The notes: generated by a model from the sequence alone, not told the origin. 64,000 nucleotides of DNA from Sandaracinobacter neustonicus (GCF_006385875.1 NZ_VFSU01000011.1:62001-126000); one strand, 5' to 3'; shown: positions 37,956 to 47,072, counted from the first letter of the stretch. Made by a program: numbers and translations.

Positions 37956-39002
37956 ATGAATCGGCGGCGAAGCGATGCGAACGGGCAGAATTGGCCCACC
38001 TCCTTCGATGTGGCCTGTGCAGCCGGCGTGTCTCAGCCCACGGTTTCCCGCGCGTTGCGCGATGATCCGTCCGTCAGCGCGGAAACGCGGGAGCGGGTGC
38101 AGGCGGCCGCCCGCGCGCTGAATTACCGGATCGACAGCCGGGCGGCGCGGCTGCGCAGCGGCTCCACGGGCACGCTGGCGGTGGTGATCCTGACGCAGCC
38201 GGGGCAGGCGCGGGCGCGGGTGAATCCCTTCTATTTTGCGCTGCTGGGGGCCATCGGCGCGGCGGCGTCTGACAGGGGGTTTCACCTGTTGTTGTCGTTT
38301 CAGGACAGCGCGGCCAATTTCCGCAGCGATTATGAGCAATCGCATGAGGCTGACGGGCTGATCGTGATCGGCAGCGCGGCGCATGCGGCAGGGTGGGATC
38401 ATTTCAACGCGGCGCACCGGCAGGGCGCACATGTGGTGGCATGGGGTGCCCCGGAAGATAGTTTGCCCACCATTCGTTGCGACAATGCGGAGGGCGGGCG
38501 GCTTGCGGTGGCGCATCTGGCGGCCAGCGGGCGGCGGCGTATCGCCTTCGTGGGGCCGGGCTGGGATGGCCATGTCGCCTTCCGGCTGCGGCGCGATGGT
38601 TATCTGGCGGCCGTGGCGGAAGCCGGCATCCAGCCCCTTGAAAGCCGGGCCATCAGCAATGGCAGCCGGGAAGAGCAGGGCGAGGCCGCCGTGCGCGGGC
38701 TGCTGGCGCAGGATGCGCAGTTCGATTCGGTGTTTGCCGCATCCGATCTGCTGGCGCTGGGGGCGATGAAGGCGCTGCGGGATGCCGGGCGCTCCATTCC
38801 GGACGATGTGGCCGTCGTCGGCTTTGACGGCATCCTGTCTGCGCTTCACAGCACGCCCGCGCTTTCCAGCGTGGAGCAGGACAGCGAACTGGCCGGGCGA
38901 CTGCTGGTCGACGCCCTGTTGGACCGGATCGCGGGGCGTGAACCGGCGCCGACGCCCATTCCGATGCGGCTCGTGGTGCGGGAAAGCTGCGGCTTGCGCT
39001 GA
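37956..39002 (+). CDS. LacI-family transcriptional regulator
   Basis: About 348 residues. HTH at about 16-40: SFDVACAAGVSQPTVSRALRDDPSVSAETRERV, with the hinge LNYRIDSRAARLRSGSTGTLAVV. The periplasmic-binding-like core ends with VFAASDLLALGAMKALRDAG and DDVAVVGFDG. Effector not identifiable. It lies directly ahead of the threonine/serine dehydratase, aldolase and MFS genes on the same strand and probably controls them. Confidence 0.93.
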   Translation: MNRRRSDANGQNWPTSFDVACAAGVSQPTVSRALRDDPSVSAETRERVQAAARALNYRIDSRAARLRSGSTGTLAVVILTQPGQARARVNPFYFALLGAIGAAASDRGFHLLLSFQDSAANFRSDYEQSHEADGLIVIGSAAHAAGWDHFNAAHRQGAHVVAWGAPEDSLPTIRCDNAEGGRLAVAHLAASGRRRIAFVGPGWDGHVAFRLRRDGYLAAVAEAGIQPLESRAISNGSREEQGEAAVRGLLAQDAQFDSVFAASDLLALGAMKALRDAGRSIPDDVAVVGFDGILSALHSTPALSSVEQDSELAGRLLVDALLDRIAGREPAPTPIPMRLVVRESCGLR

Positions 39003-39045
39003 CGGCGTTGACCGGGGCGGTTTCGCACCGCAATGTCCGCCGCGC

Positions 39046-40005
39046 ATGACAACAGCCCCCACGTTCGCGGACATCCGCATCGCCGAGACGCGGATTGCCC
39101 CGCATGTCCACCGCACCCCCATCCTGACGAGCCGGGTGATCGACGAGATCGCGGGATGCCGCATTCTGTTCAAATGCGAGAATTTGCAGCGAACCGGCGC
39201 GTTCAAGGCGCGTGGCGCGTTCAATGCGGTGTTGGCGCTGTCGGCGGAGGAGGCCGCGTGCGGCGTGGTGACGCACAGCAGCGGCAACCATGCCGCAGCG
39301 CTGGCGCTGGCGGCGCGGGAGCGGGGGATCGACGCGCATATCGTGATGCCGAACACGGCACCTGCGCCGAAGAAGGCGGCGGTGGCGGCCTATGGCGGGC
39401 GTATCGTGGAGTGCGAGCCGACTCTGGTGGCCCGGCTGGCGGCGGCCGAGGCCATTGTGGCGGAAACGGGCGCAACGCTGATCCCGCCGTTCGACAACCG
39501 TCTGGTGGCGGCGGGGCAGGGGACGGCGGTGCTGGAACTGATCGCCGACGCCACCGAGCAACTGGGGGCGATCACCTGCCCGGTGGGCGGCGGCGGGCTG
39601 CTGGCGGGCACGCTGGTGGCGGCGGCCGAACTGTTGCCGGGCGTGCCGGTGATCGGGGCGGAACCGGCCATGGCGGATGACGCCGCGCGCGGCTTCCACA
39701 GCGGGCGGATCCAACCGCAGCGTCTGCCCGTCGCCACCATCGCCGACGGGCTGACGACATCGATGAGCGACATGACCTTCGGGGTGATGCGCGAGTTGGC
39801 CCATGATGTGGTGACGGCTTCTGAAGCGGCGATCGTGGAGGCGATGCGGCTGATCTGGGCGCGCATGAAGATCATCGTCGAGCCGAGCAGCGCGGTGCCG
39901 CTGGCGGCGATTCTGGAAGGGGCGTGGAAGCCCGGCCAGAAAGCGGTGGGGATGATCCTGACGGGCGGCAATGTCGATCTGGACCGGTTGCCGTGGAACC
40001 GCTGA
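39046..40005 (+). CDS. PLP-dependent threonine/serine dehydratase-like enzyme
   Basis: About 319 residues, fold type II. The lysine that binds PLP is in NLQRTGAFKARGAFNAV. Other marks: SSGNHAAALALAARERGIDAHIVMP, VGGGGLLAGTL and ILTGGNVDLD. Relatives include threonine deaminase, serine racemase and 3-hydroxyaspartate dehydratase; these cannot be told apart here. No C-terminal regulatory domain. Next to a DSD1-type enzyme, so hydroxy-amino-acid breakdown is likely. Confidence 0.92.
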   Translation: MTTAPTFADIRIAETRIAPHVHRTPILTSRVIDEIAGCRILFKCENLQRTGAFKARGAFNAVLALSAEEAACGVVTHSSGNHAAALALAARERGIDAHIVMPNTAPAPKKAAVAAYGGRIVECEPTLVARLAAAEAIVAETGATLIPPFDNRLVAAGQGTAVLELIADATEQLGAITCPVGGGGLLAGTLVAAAELLPGVPVIGAEPAMADDAARGFHSGRIQPQRLPVATIADGLTTSMSDMTFGVMRELAHDVVTASEAAIVEAMRLIWARMKIIVEPSSAVPLAAILEGAWKPGQKAVGMILTGGNVDLDRLPWNR

Positions 40006-41138
40006 GCGATTTTCTGGCGAAGCTCAGCGTGCCGCGCACGCCTGCGCTGGTGGTGCGCCGCGCTGCGCTGGAGGCCAATCTGGCGGCGATGCAGGCGGCG
40101 TGCGATGCCGCCGGGGTGAAACTGCGGCCGCATGGCAAGATGGCGAAATGCAGCCGCCTGTCTCTGCGGCAGCAGGAACTGGGTGCGGTGGGCGTCTGCT
40201 GCCAGACGGTGGGCGAGGCCGAGGCCTATGCCGCAGCCGGGGTGAGCGATCTGCTGATCTCCGCCCCGGTGCCGCCATGGGGCTGGCCGGTGCTGGCGCA
40301 ACTGGCCGGGCAGGGCGTCCGCGTATCTGCCGTGGTGGACAGCGAGGCGCAGATCGCGCTTGCCCCGCCGGGGATCAGCCTGCTGGTGGATGTGGATGGC
40401 GGGCAACACCGCAGCGGCGCGCGCTTCGAGGATGTGCCCGCGCTGGTCCGCGCGGTGCTGGATGTGGGGCATCATTGGGGTGGGCTGCAATGTTATGTGG
40501 GCACTCTGCAGGCCGATCCGGGGCGCGGGCCTGCCCATGCGGCGCTGATGGCGCGGCTGCGGGCGCTGGTGGAGGCGTTGCGAGCGGACGGGATGGACCC
40601 GGCCTCTGTCACCGGTGGCGGCACCGGGACTGCACCGCTGGATCTGGCGGCAGGCGTGTTCACGGAGATTCAGGCGGGGTCCTATGCGCTGATGGATGTC
40701 GCCTATGGCAAGGCGGGCGCGACCTATGAAACCGCACTGCTGCTGGCGGCCAGCGTGGTGTCCGCCCAATGGAAAAGCCATGTGACCATCGATTCCGGGC
40801 TGAAGGCGCTCTCTGCGGACGGGCCGCCCGCGCGGATATTGGCCGGAGCCCCCGAAGGCTCCCGCTTCTTCTTTCAGGGCGACGAGCATGGCGGGTTGCT
40901 GCATCCGGCTGCGGCGGAGGCCATGAAGGCACAAGGACTGGCGGCGGTGGAAGTGCTGGAAGCGGACCCCGCCTTTGCCCGGCCCGACTGGCCCGCGGAC
41001 GGCAGCCTTGTGTGGCTGCAGCCCGGCCATGTCGATCCCACGGTGAACCTGCACGACGCCCTGTGGATCGCCGACGAGGATGGCGCGCTGGAGCGTTGGG
41101 CGGTGGATGCGCGAAGGACGACGCCTTGGCTCGACTGA
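39993..41138 (+). CDS. DSD1-type PLP- and metal-dependent aldolase/dehydratase
   Basis: About 381 residues, fold type III (alanine-racemase N-domain). PLP lysine region: TPALVVRRAALEANLAAMQAACDAAGVKLRPHGKMAKCSR. The C-terminal metal site reads PGHVDPTVNLHDALW; relatives with Cys in that place act on D-serine or 3-hydroxyaspartate, while D-threonine aldolases use Asp, so a D-threonine-aldolase-like role is plausible. GTG start lies 13 bp inside the dehydratase end. Substrate not proven. Confidence 0.87.
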   Translation: MEPLSDFLAKLSVPRTPALVVRRAALEANLAAMQAACDAAGVKLRPHGKMAKCSRLSLRQQELGAVGVCCQTVGEAEAYAAAGVSDLLISAPVPPWGWPVLAQLAGQGVRVSAVVDSEAQIALAPPGISLLVDVDGGQHRSGARFEDVPALVRAVLDVGHHWGGLQCYVGTLQADPGRGPAHAALMARLRALVEALRADGMDPASVTGGGTGTAPLDLAAGVFTEIQAGSYALMDVAYGKAGATYETALLLAASVVSAQWKSHVTIDSGLKALSADGPPARILAGAPEGSRFFFQGDEHGGLLHPAAAEAMKAQGLAAVEVLEADPAFARPDWPADGSLVWLQPGHVDPTVNLHDALWIADEDGALERWAVDARRTTPWLD

Positions 41139-42430
41139 CGCGGCAGGAGGCGGCATGGTCGCTGACGGAGGCTGCGAACGAGCCCTATTTCAACCTTGTG
41201 CAACGCTATGTGTTCGCGCCCTATTTCGCGGGCACACTGGCCACGAGTCAGGCACAGGGCGCGAGCATCTGGGGCTATGCGTTGGGCCTGTCCGGCCTCG
41301 CCATCGCCATTCTGGCACCTGTGCTGGGGTCGATCGCCGATTCCGGTGCGCGGTTGAAGCCGTGGCTGGCGGGCGCGGGGGCGCTGGCCTTTGCGGCTTC
41401 GCTGGCGCTGTGGTTCGCCGCTCCGGGCACGGCGCTGATCCCCGTCGCCTTCACCGTGATACTGGGGATGGTGGCGGTGGAGCTGATGACGCAATTTTCC
41501 AACGCCTTTCTGCCCGTTGCGGCCCGTCCGGCGCAGATGGGGCTGCTATCCGGCCTGTCGTTCGGGATCAGCCAGATTGCGGGGATGGTGGTGTTGCTGA
41601 TTGTGCTGGCGCTGGCCTCTGCCACGCCGGGCTGGCTTGCAGCCGTGCCGCACGGGGTGGACAGGATCGCCGGGCCGATCGCGGCGGTATCTGTGCTGCT
41701 GTTCCTCTCCCCGTTCCTGATCGTCGCGCGGGATCGGGTGGCGACGCAGCGGCCTTCGGTGCGGCAGGGGCTGGATGATCTGAAGGCGACGCTGCGCGAG
41801 GCGTGGGCGGATCGCAACATGCGGCTGTTCCTGATCGCGCGCATGGTGTCCGCCGATGGGATGGCAATCATCTTCGGTTTTGGCGCGGTGCTGGCGGCCG
41901 CCATGTTCGGCTGGAAGGCCGATACGCTGGCACGCTTCGGGCTGGTGATCACCAGCTTCGGGGTGATCGGCGGCTTTTCCGGCGGTTTCATCGATGGCCG
42001 GATCGGATCGAAGAAGCTGACCCTGCTGGGGCTGGCGCTGATGGCCTTCGGGGCAGCCTCTGTGATGTTGACGGACGGCAGCCGCCTGTTCGGCATCGAA
42101 ACCGGCGTGCCGCTGGGCGCGCCCCTTTCGACCCCGCAGGAATGGGGCGTGATGGTGGGCGGGGCGTTCATCGCCGCCGGGGCCGCCTTTTCCATCGCCG
42201 GAATGCGCACGATGATGGCGATGCTGGCCCCGCCCGCGAACGTGGCGGCCTATTTCGGCCTGTTCGCCTTCGTGGGGAAGGCCACCGCCTTTGTCGGCCC
42301 TACGCTGGTGGGGCTGATGGTCACGCTGACGGGCAGCATCCGGCCGGGAATCGCGCTGGCGATCCTGTTTCTGGGCATCGCGGGCCTGTCGCTTTCGTTC
42401 GTGCGCTCCCCAATTCGCCAAGTGGATTGA
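41126..42430 (+). CDS. MFS transporter, UMF1-like
   Basis: About 434 residues with twelve hydrophobic segments. TTG at 41126 is supported by AAGGA seven bases upstream and overlaps the aldolase by 13 bp. Features: SLTEAANEPYFNLVQRYVFAPYFA, GLAIAILAPVLGSIADSG and FGVIGGFSGGFIDGRIGSKKL. UMF1-type proteins are thought to move amino acids or other small molecules. Probably transports the substrate or product of the preceding enzymes. Confidence 0.87.
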   Translation: MARLTRQEAAWSLTEAANEPYFNLVQRYVFAPYFAGTLATSQAQGASIWGYALGLSGLAIAILAPVLGSIADSGARLKPWLAGAGALAFAASLALWFAAPGTALIPVAFTVILGMVAVELMTQFSNAFLPVAARPAQMGLLSGLSFGISQIAGMVVLLIVLALASATPGWLAAVPHGVDRIAGPIAAVSVLLFLSPFLIVARDRVATQRPSVRQGLDDLKATLREAWADRNMRLFLIARMVSADGMAIIFGFGAVLAAAMFGWKADTLARFGLVITSFGVIGGFSGGFIDGRIGSKKLTLLGLALMAFGAASVMLTDGSRLFGIETGVPLGAPLSTPQEWGVMVGGAFIAAGAAFSIAGMRTMMAMLAPPANVAAYFGLFAFVGKATAFVGPTLVGLMVTLTGSIRPGIALAILFLGIAGLSLSFVRSPIRQVD

Positions 42431-42470
42431 AGCCTTCCCTTGCGCAATGTGCGCGCCGAGGGAGAGTGAC

Positions 42471-43763
42471 ATGGATTTTGCGCTGCCGGCCGATCTGCAA
42501 GCCTATCTGGCCGAACTGGACGCCTTCATCGAAGCCGAGATCAGGCCGCTGGAGCAGGCGGACGACAATATCCGCTTCTTCGATCATCGCCGCGAATGGG
42601 CGCGCACCGATTTCGAAAATGGCGGGCTGCCGCGCCACGAATGGGAAGCGCTGCTGCGCGAGGCGACGATCCGCGCCGACAAGGCCGGGCACTGGCGCTT
42701 TTCCGCGCCGAAGAAATATGGCGGCAAGGATGGTCACAATCTGTGGATGGCGGTGATCCGCGATCATTTCACCCGCAAGGGGCTGGGGCTGCACAATGAT
42801 CTGCAGAACGAACATTCGATCGTGGGGAATTTCCCCTTCGTCGCCATGTTCGAAACCTTCGGCACCGAAGCGCAGAAACAGGAATTCATCCTTGGCATGT
42901 TCGCGCGCGAACGTATGGTCGCCTTCGGCCTGACCGAGCCGGACCATGGCTCCGACGCGACGCACATGGAAACCCGCGCGGTGCGCGAAACGCGCGACGG
43001 CGTGGACGGCTGGCTGATCAACGGCGAGAAGATGTGGACGACCGGCATGCATGTCGCCACCCACTGCGCCACCTTCTGCCGCACCTCCGGAGAAGATGGC
43101 TCCGCGCGCGGGATCAGCTGCCTGCTGGTGCCCAGCGACACGCCGGGCGTGAAGATCGAGGAATATCTGTGGACCTTCAACATGCCCACCGATCACCCCC
43201 GCGTGAGCTTCACCAACGTGTGGGTGTCGGATAGCGCCCTGCTGGGCGCGCCCGACGCCGGGCTGTCGCTGGCGCAGAGCTTCGTGCACCAGAACCGCAT
43301 CCGGCAGGCAGCCTCCTCGCTGGGGGCCGCGACCTTCTGCGTGGAGGAAAGCGTGCGCTATGCCCGCGAGCGCAAGCCATTCGGCGAGGCCTTGTCCAAG
43401 AATCAGGCCATCCAGTTCCCGCTGGTGGAGCTGGCCACCCAGTGCGAAATGCTCCGCCTGCTGATTTATAAAACCGCCTGGCAGATGGACCAGATCCCGC
43501 ACGAAGCCATCGAGCACCAACTCTCAGACAAGATCAGCATGTGCAACTATTGGGCGAACCGGCTCGTCTGCGAAGCCGCAGACCGCGCCATGCAGGTGCA
43601 CGGCGGCATCGGCTATTCCCGCCACAAACCCTTCGAGCACATCTTCCGCCACCACCGCCGCTACCGCATCACCGAAGGCGCGGAAGAAATCCAGATGCGC
43701 AAAGTCGCCGCCTACCTGTTCGGCTACCTCGGCCCGCGCAAGGCGCTGTTCGCGTCGGCGTGA
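42471..43763 (+). CDS. Acyl-CoA dehydrogenase
   Basis: FAD enzyme of about 430 residues, oxidising acyl-CoA at C2-C3. Features: LTEPDHGSDATHMETRA, LINGEKMWTTGMHVATHC, ERKPFGEALSKNQAIQFPL, and near the end MQVHGGIGYSRHKPFEHIFRHHRRYRITEGAEEIQMRKVAAYLFG. ATG at 42471 has GGGAGAG just upstream. Chain-length specificity unknown. It follows the MFS gene by 40 bp and is followed by hairpin repeats. Confidence 0.95.
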   Translation: MDFALPADLQAYLAELDAFIEAEIRPLEQADDNIRFFDHRREWARTDFENGGLPRHEWEALLREATIRADKAGHWRFSAPKKYGGKDGHNLWMAVIRDHFTRKGLGLHNDLQNEHSIVGNFPFVAMFETFGTEAQKQEFILGMFARERMVAFGLTEPDHGSDATHMETRAVRETRDGVDGWLINGEKMWTTGMHVATHCATFCRTSGEDGSARGISCLLVPSDTPGVKIEEYLWTFNMPTDHPRVSFTNVWVSDSALLGAPDAGLSLAQSFVHQNRIRQAASSLGAATFCVEESVRYARERKPFGEALSKNQAIQFPLVELATQCEMLRLLIYKTAWQMDQIPHEAIEHQLSDKISMCNYWANRLVCEAADRAMQVHGGIGYSRHKPFEHIFRHHRRYRITEGAEEIQMRKVAAYLFGYLGPRKALFASA

Positions 43764-43773
43764 GGGGGAGGAG

Positions 43774-43958
43774 GCAGGGGCTCTGCCCCTGCACCCCGCA
43801 AGGGGCGTGACGCCCCTTGACCCCCGAAGTTTTGGGAAGAGGCCCCCATCGCAGGAAGCGCAGCCCGCACGTCACTGCTCGGGGGCCTCTTCCCAAAACT
43901 TATGGAGGTGCAGGAGGGTCACCCTCCTGCTGGGGGTGCAGGGGGCAAAGCCCCTTGC
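43774..43958. repeat. Array of hairpin repeats with a 21-bp perfect inverted repeat
   Basis: From left to right: GCAGGGGCtctGCCCCTGC (43774-43792), AAGGGGCGTgACGCCCCTT (43800-43818), a perfect 21-bp inverted repeat (43827-43847 and 43881-43901, 33 bp apart), CAGGAGGGTcACCCTCCTG (43911-43929) and GCAGGGGGC/GCCCCTTGC (43938-43958). The outer hairpins carry GGTGCAGG or CCTGCACC and match the copies at 2.54 and 3.04 kb. It lies between convergent genes and may block read-through. Confidence 0.75.
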
Positions 43959-43969
43959 CTTCCTTCCCC

Positions 43970-44575
43970 TCAGACCGACGGATCGCGGGGTTTGAACAGG
44001 TCGCTGATGTCTTTCACGAAGCGGCGGACGGCGAAGAAGATGCCGATGGTGGCGGCCAGCAGCAGCAGCGCGAGGATCAGGGCGATCCATGGGTTGGCCA
44101 GTGCGATCAGCAGGATGGAGGTGGTGGTGACGTCTTCGGCGGTGGACATCACCACGTTGGAGACGGGTTCCGGGCTGGCGTTCATGGCGACGCGGGTGGT
44201 GGCTTTGGCCCCATGGGTGAGGAAGGCGGAGCCGCCGCCCAGCAGCAGCACGACGATCTGCCAGACGGGCTGGGACGGATCGATGATGGCGAGTGCGAGC
44301 AGCGCGCCGCCCAGCGGGCGAATGAGGCTGTGCACGCCATCCCATGCAGTATCGACCCAGGCAATCTTGTCGGTGAGGAATTCGGCGACGGTGCCAAGGA
44401 AGGCCACGCCCAGCACCCAAGGGTTGCCCAGCAGTTTCAGGCTGGCGAGATGTTCGGGCAGCGGGATGATATCGAACCGCATTGCCAGCCCGGCGACGAG
44501 CACCGCGGCATAGAGCCGCCAGCCCGCGAGCAGGCTGAAGCTGGCGGCCATCGCGATCAGTTCAGTTGGACCCAT
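43970..44575 (-). CDS. DUF4126 membrane protein
   Basis: About 201 residues, four or five hydrophobic segments. Family pattern: ELIAMAASFSLLAGWRLYAAVLVAGLA, LKLLGNPWVLGVAFLGTVAEFLTDKIAWVDTAWDGVHSLIRPLGGALLA and GGGSAFLTHGAKATTRVAMNASPEPVSNVVMS. Function unknown. Divergent from the ABC exporter; the two starts are 100 bp apart. Confidence 0.92.
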   Translation of the reverse strand: MGPTELIAMAASFSLLAGWRLYAAVLVAGLAMRFDIIPLPEHLASLKLLGNPWVLGVAFLGTVAEFLTDKIAWVDTAWDGVHSLIRPLGGALLALAIIDPSQPVWQIVVLLLGGGSAFLTHGAKATTRVAMNASPEPVSNVVMSTAEDVTTTSILLIALANPWIALILALLLLAATIGIFFAVRRFVKDISDLFKPRDPSV

Positions 44576-44675
44576 GCGCGTTTCCCCCTGTGGCGGACTG
44601 TGCGCGGATGCGCGGGATTTGCAAGCGGGAACAGGGGCGATTGAGGCTGGGCGGCGGAGCGCCTATCTGGGGCGG

Positions 44676-46505
44676 GTGAACGCGCCTTCTCCCCCCCCGC
44701 CGCCCCGATCCGACAGCCGTGCGCATGAGGCACCGCCGTCGCGGAAACTGTCCAACCTTGCGCTGCTGTGGGGCTATGTGCGGCGTTACCCTGCGCAACT
44801 GGCGGCGGCGCTGGCAGCGCTGATTGTGGCGGCGAGCGCCACGCTGGCGATCCCGCAGGGCTTCAAGCTTGTGGTGGACAAGGGCTTCGGGGCGGGGGAG
44901 GGCGCGAATATCTCGCCCTATTTCATGGGCTTGCTGGGCATCGTGCTGGTGATGGGGATGGCGACTGCGGTTCGCTTTTACTTCGTCAGCTGGCTGGGCG
45001 AGCGGGTGGTGGCCGATCTGCGGCGCGATGTGCAGGCGCATCTGGTTCGGCTGGACCCGGGCTTTTTCGAGATTAACCGGCCGTCTGAAATCGCCTCCCG
45101 GCTGACGGCGGACACCAGCATCATCGATCAGGTGGTGGCGACGTCGGTGTCTGTGGCGCTCAGGAACCTGTTCATGGGTGTGGGCGGCATCATCTATCTG
45201 TTCGTGCTGAGCCCCAAGCTGACGGGGCTGATGCTGATCGTGATCCCTCTGGTGATCCTGCCCATCGTGCTGATGGGGCGGCGGGTTCGCACCCTGTCTC
45301 AGAAGAGCCAGGACCGGGTGGCAGATGTGGGATCCATGGTGTCGGAGGTGCTGCGCGCCATCAAGGTGGTGCAGGCGTTCGGCGCGGAAGAGCGGGAGAC
45401 GCAGCGCTTCGGCGGTGCGGTGGAGGCGGCGTTTGCAACCGCGCGCAAGCGCTTCAGCCTGCGCGCGGGGATGACGGCGATCGTGATCACGCTGGTGTTC
45501 GGGGCGATCACGCTGGTGCTGTGGGAAGGCGCGCGCGACGTGATCGCGGGCGAGATGTCTGGCGGGACGATCACCGCCTTTGTGCTGGCGGCGGCCATCG
45601 TGGCGGGCGCTTTCGGGGCGCTGACGGAAGTCTATGGCGATTTCCTGCGCGCGGCTGGAGCGTCGGCGCGGCTGCGCGATCTGTTGGCGGAACGCCCGAC
45701 GATCAGCCGGCCGGACCGGCCGCAGGCCCTGCCGCTGCCGCCCGAGGGGCGGCTGGCGTTTGAGCATGTGGCCTTCCGCTACCCCAGCCGCCCCGAGATG
45801 GCGGCGCTGCGCGATTTCACGCTGCAGGTGGCACCGGGTGAGCGGGTTGCCGTGGTCGGGCCGTCGGGTGCGGGCAAGAGCACTTTGTTCCAGCTGGTGC
45901 AGCGCTTTTATGACCCGAGCGAGGGCCGGTTGCTGATGGATGGCGTGGACCTGAGGCTGGCCGATCCGGCCGAGGTGCGGGCGCGGATCGCCATCGTGCC
46001 GCAGGAAGCCGTGGTGTTCATGGGCACTGCGCGCAGCAATATCCTCTATGGCAGGCCCGACGCGAGCGAAGCGGAGGTCTGGGCGGCGGCCGAGGCCGCC
46101 AACGCCGCGACCTTCCTGCGCGCGCTGCCCGGCGGCCTGGACACCGAACTGGGGGAGGGCGGGTCGCAACTGTCTGGCGGGCAGCGGCAACGAATCGCTA
46201 TTGCGCGGGCAATCCTGAAGAATGCGCCGATCCTGTTGCTGGATGAAGCGACGAGCGCGCTGGACGCGGAGAGCGAGGCGGCGGTGCAGGATGCACTGGA
46301 ACGGCTGATGCAGGGTCGCACCAGCCTTGTGATCGCGCACCGTCTGGCGACCGTGAAAGACGCCGACCGGATCGTGGTGATGGATGGCGGCGCGATCGTG
46401 GAGGTGGGCCGCCATGACGAGCTGGTGGCGGCCGGTGGGCTGTATTCGCGGCTGGCAGGGTTGCAGGCGGTGGGTGCTGAGGCCGGGGGTGCGTTGAGCC
46501 GCTGA
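44676..46505 (+). CDS. ABC exporter, fused membrane and ATPase domains
   Basis: About 609 residues from the GTG at 44676. Six-helix membrane part at about 30-320 with SRKLSNLALLWGYVRRYPAQL and SQKSQDRVADVGSMVSEVL. ATPase domain after 355: Walker A GPSGAGKST, Q-loop VPQEAVVF, signature LSGGQRQRIAIARAI, Walker B ILLLDEATSALD, and the H-loop in VIAHRLATVKDADRI. Half-transporter that works as a dimer (MsbA type); cargo unknown. The longer frame from 44574 lacks support. Confidence 0.94.
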   Translation: MNAPSPPPPPRSDSRAHEAPPSRKLSNLALLWGYVRRYPAQLAAALAALIVAASATLAIPQGFKLVVDKGFGAGEGANISPYFMGLLGIVLVMGMATAVRFYFVSWLGERVVADLRRDVQAHLVRLDPGFFEINRPSEIASRLTADTSIIDQVVATSVSVALRNLFMGVGGIIYLFVLSPKLTGLMLIVIPLVILPIVLMGRRVRTLSQKSQDRVADVGSMVSEVLRAIKVVQAFGAEERETQRFGGAVEAAFATARKRFSLRAGMTAIVITLVFGAITLVLWEGARDVIAGEMSGGTITAFVLAAAIVAGAFGALTEVYGDFLRAAGASARLRDLLAERPTISRPDRPQALPLPPEGRLAFEHVAFRYPSRPEMAALRDFTLQVAPGERVAVVGPSGAGKSTLFQLVQRFYDPSEGRLLMDGVDLRLADPAEVRARIAIVPQEAVVFMGTARSNILYGRPDASEAEVWAAAEAANAATFLRALPGGLDTELGEGGSQLSGGQRQRIAIARAILKNAPILLLDEATSALDAESEAAVQDALERLMQGRTSLVIAHRLATVKDADRIVVMDGGAIVEVGRHDELVAAGGLYSRLAGLQAVGAEAGGALSR

Positions 46506-46722
46506 GGTGCCTGGTTTGTGGTGCCGGAGAGGTGCCTGATGTTGTGAGCCGAAAGTGGGCTGTTGCCTGCTGACGGTCATTCCCGTCGCGCGGGCGTTGC
46601 GAGCTGGCCGGTCTGTACAGAAAGGGCCGCCCCGTTCTTTGTAAACCCGTCGGCCTTTCGGCCTTTGCCGCCGCTCGTCTCCCCGCTCAGCCTTCCCTCC
46701 GCTCGCTCAGCCTTCTCTCCAC

Positions 46723-46818
46723 CCGCTCAGGCTGAGCTTGTCGAAGCCCCATGGAGCATGTGCGCCGACTCGTCCGTTGCTTTCACGTCCGGGGCTTCGA
46801 CAAGCTCAGCCTGAGCGG
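46723..46818. repeat. 28-bp perfect inverted repeat
   Basis: The arms 46723-46750 (CCGCTCAGGCTGAGC...CCCC) and 46791-46818 (GGGGCTTCG...GAGCGG) are exact reverse complements over 28 bases with a 40-bp spacer. CAGGCTGAGC repeats of this kind are common between genes in sphingomonads. Confidence 0.75.
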
Positions 46819-46968
46819 AATGTCGGCGTGAGTGGATCATCACAGCCTGAGCGAGGTGGGGGGTGGGCGGAGGGGCCGGCCGGCGGCTGAGCCGCCGAGT
46901 CCGGCTGTGGGTTGAAGAGCAGCAACAAGGAAGAGGCCGGCAAGCCGGCCCGTCGGACACGCAAAAAA

Positions 46969-46994
46969 AAAGGCGGGGTCGAGACCCCGCCTTT
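46969..46994 (-). terminator. Strong, probably two-way terminator after the tonB operon
   Basis: GGCGGGGT/ACCCCGCC stem with loop CGAG, extended by AAA/TTT pairs. On the minus strand it is followed by nine T, on the plus strand by TTTCTTTT. It fits the end of the exbD transcript and may also stop the ABC exporter transcript. Confidence 0.85.
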
Positions 46995-47072
46995 CTTTTC
47001 GTGCCGGCCGTGGGAACCGGCGAGTCCGCGAGTTAAGGCTTCGCCTTAATCGCGGCCGCCTTGAAGCGTCCG

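Larger units (their letters stand above)
46506..47072. other. Intergenic region between convergent ABC exporter and exbD
   Basis: No gene is supported here. It holds a 28-bp inverted repeat (46723-46818), a strong terminator (46969-46994) and a further hairpin (47027-47054: CGCGA and TTAAGGC arms around loop TTC, with one bulged base). The section 46506-46700 shows nothing distinctive. Confidence 0.7.

Noticed and set aside
44562-46580. 672-codon minus-strand frame opposite the ABC exporter
   Set aside because: Shadow of the exporter; rich in His, Gln and Arg, as expected for the antisense of GC-rich coding DNA.
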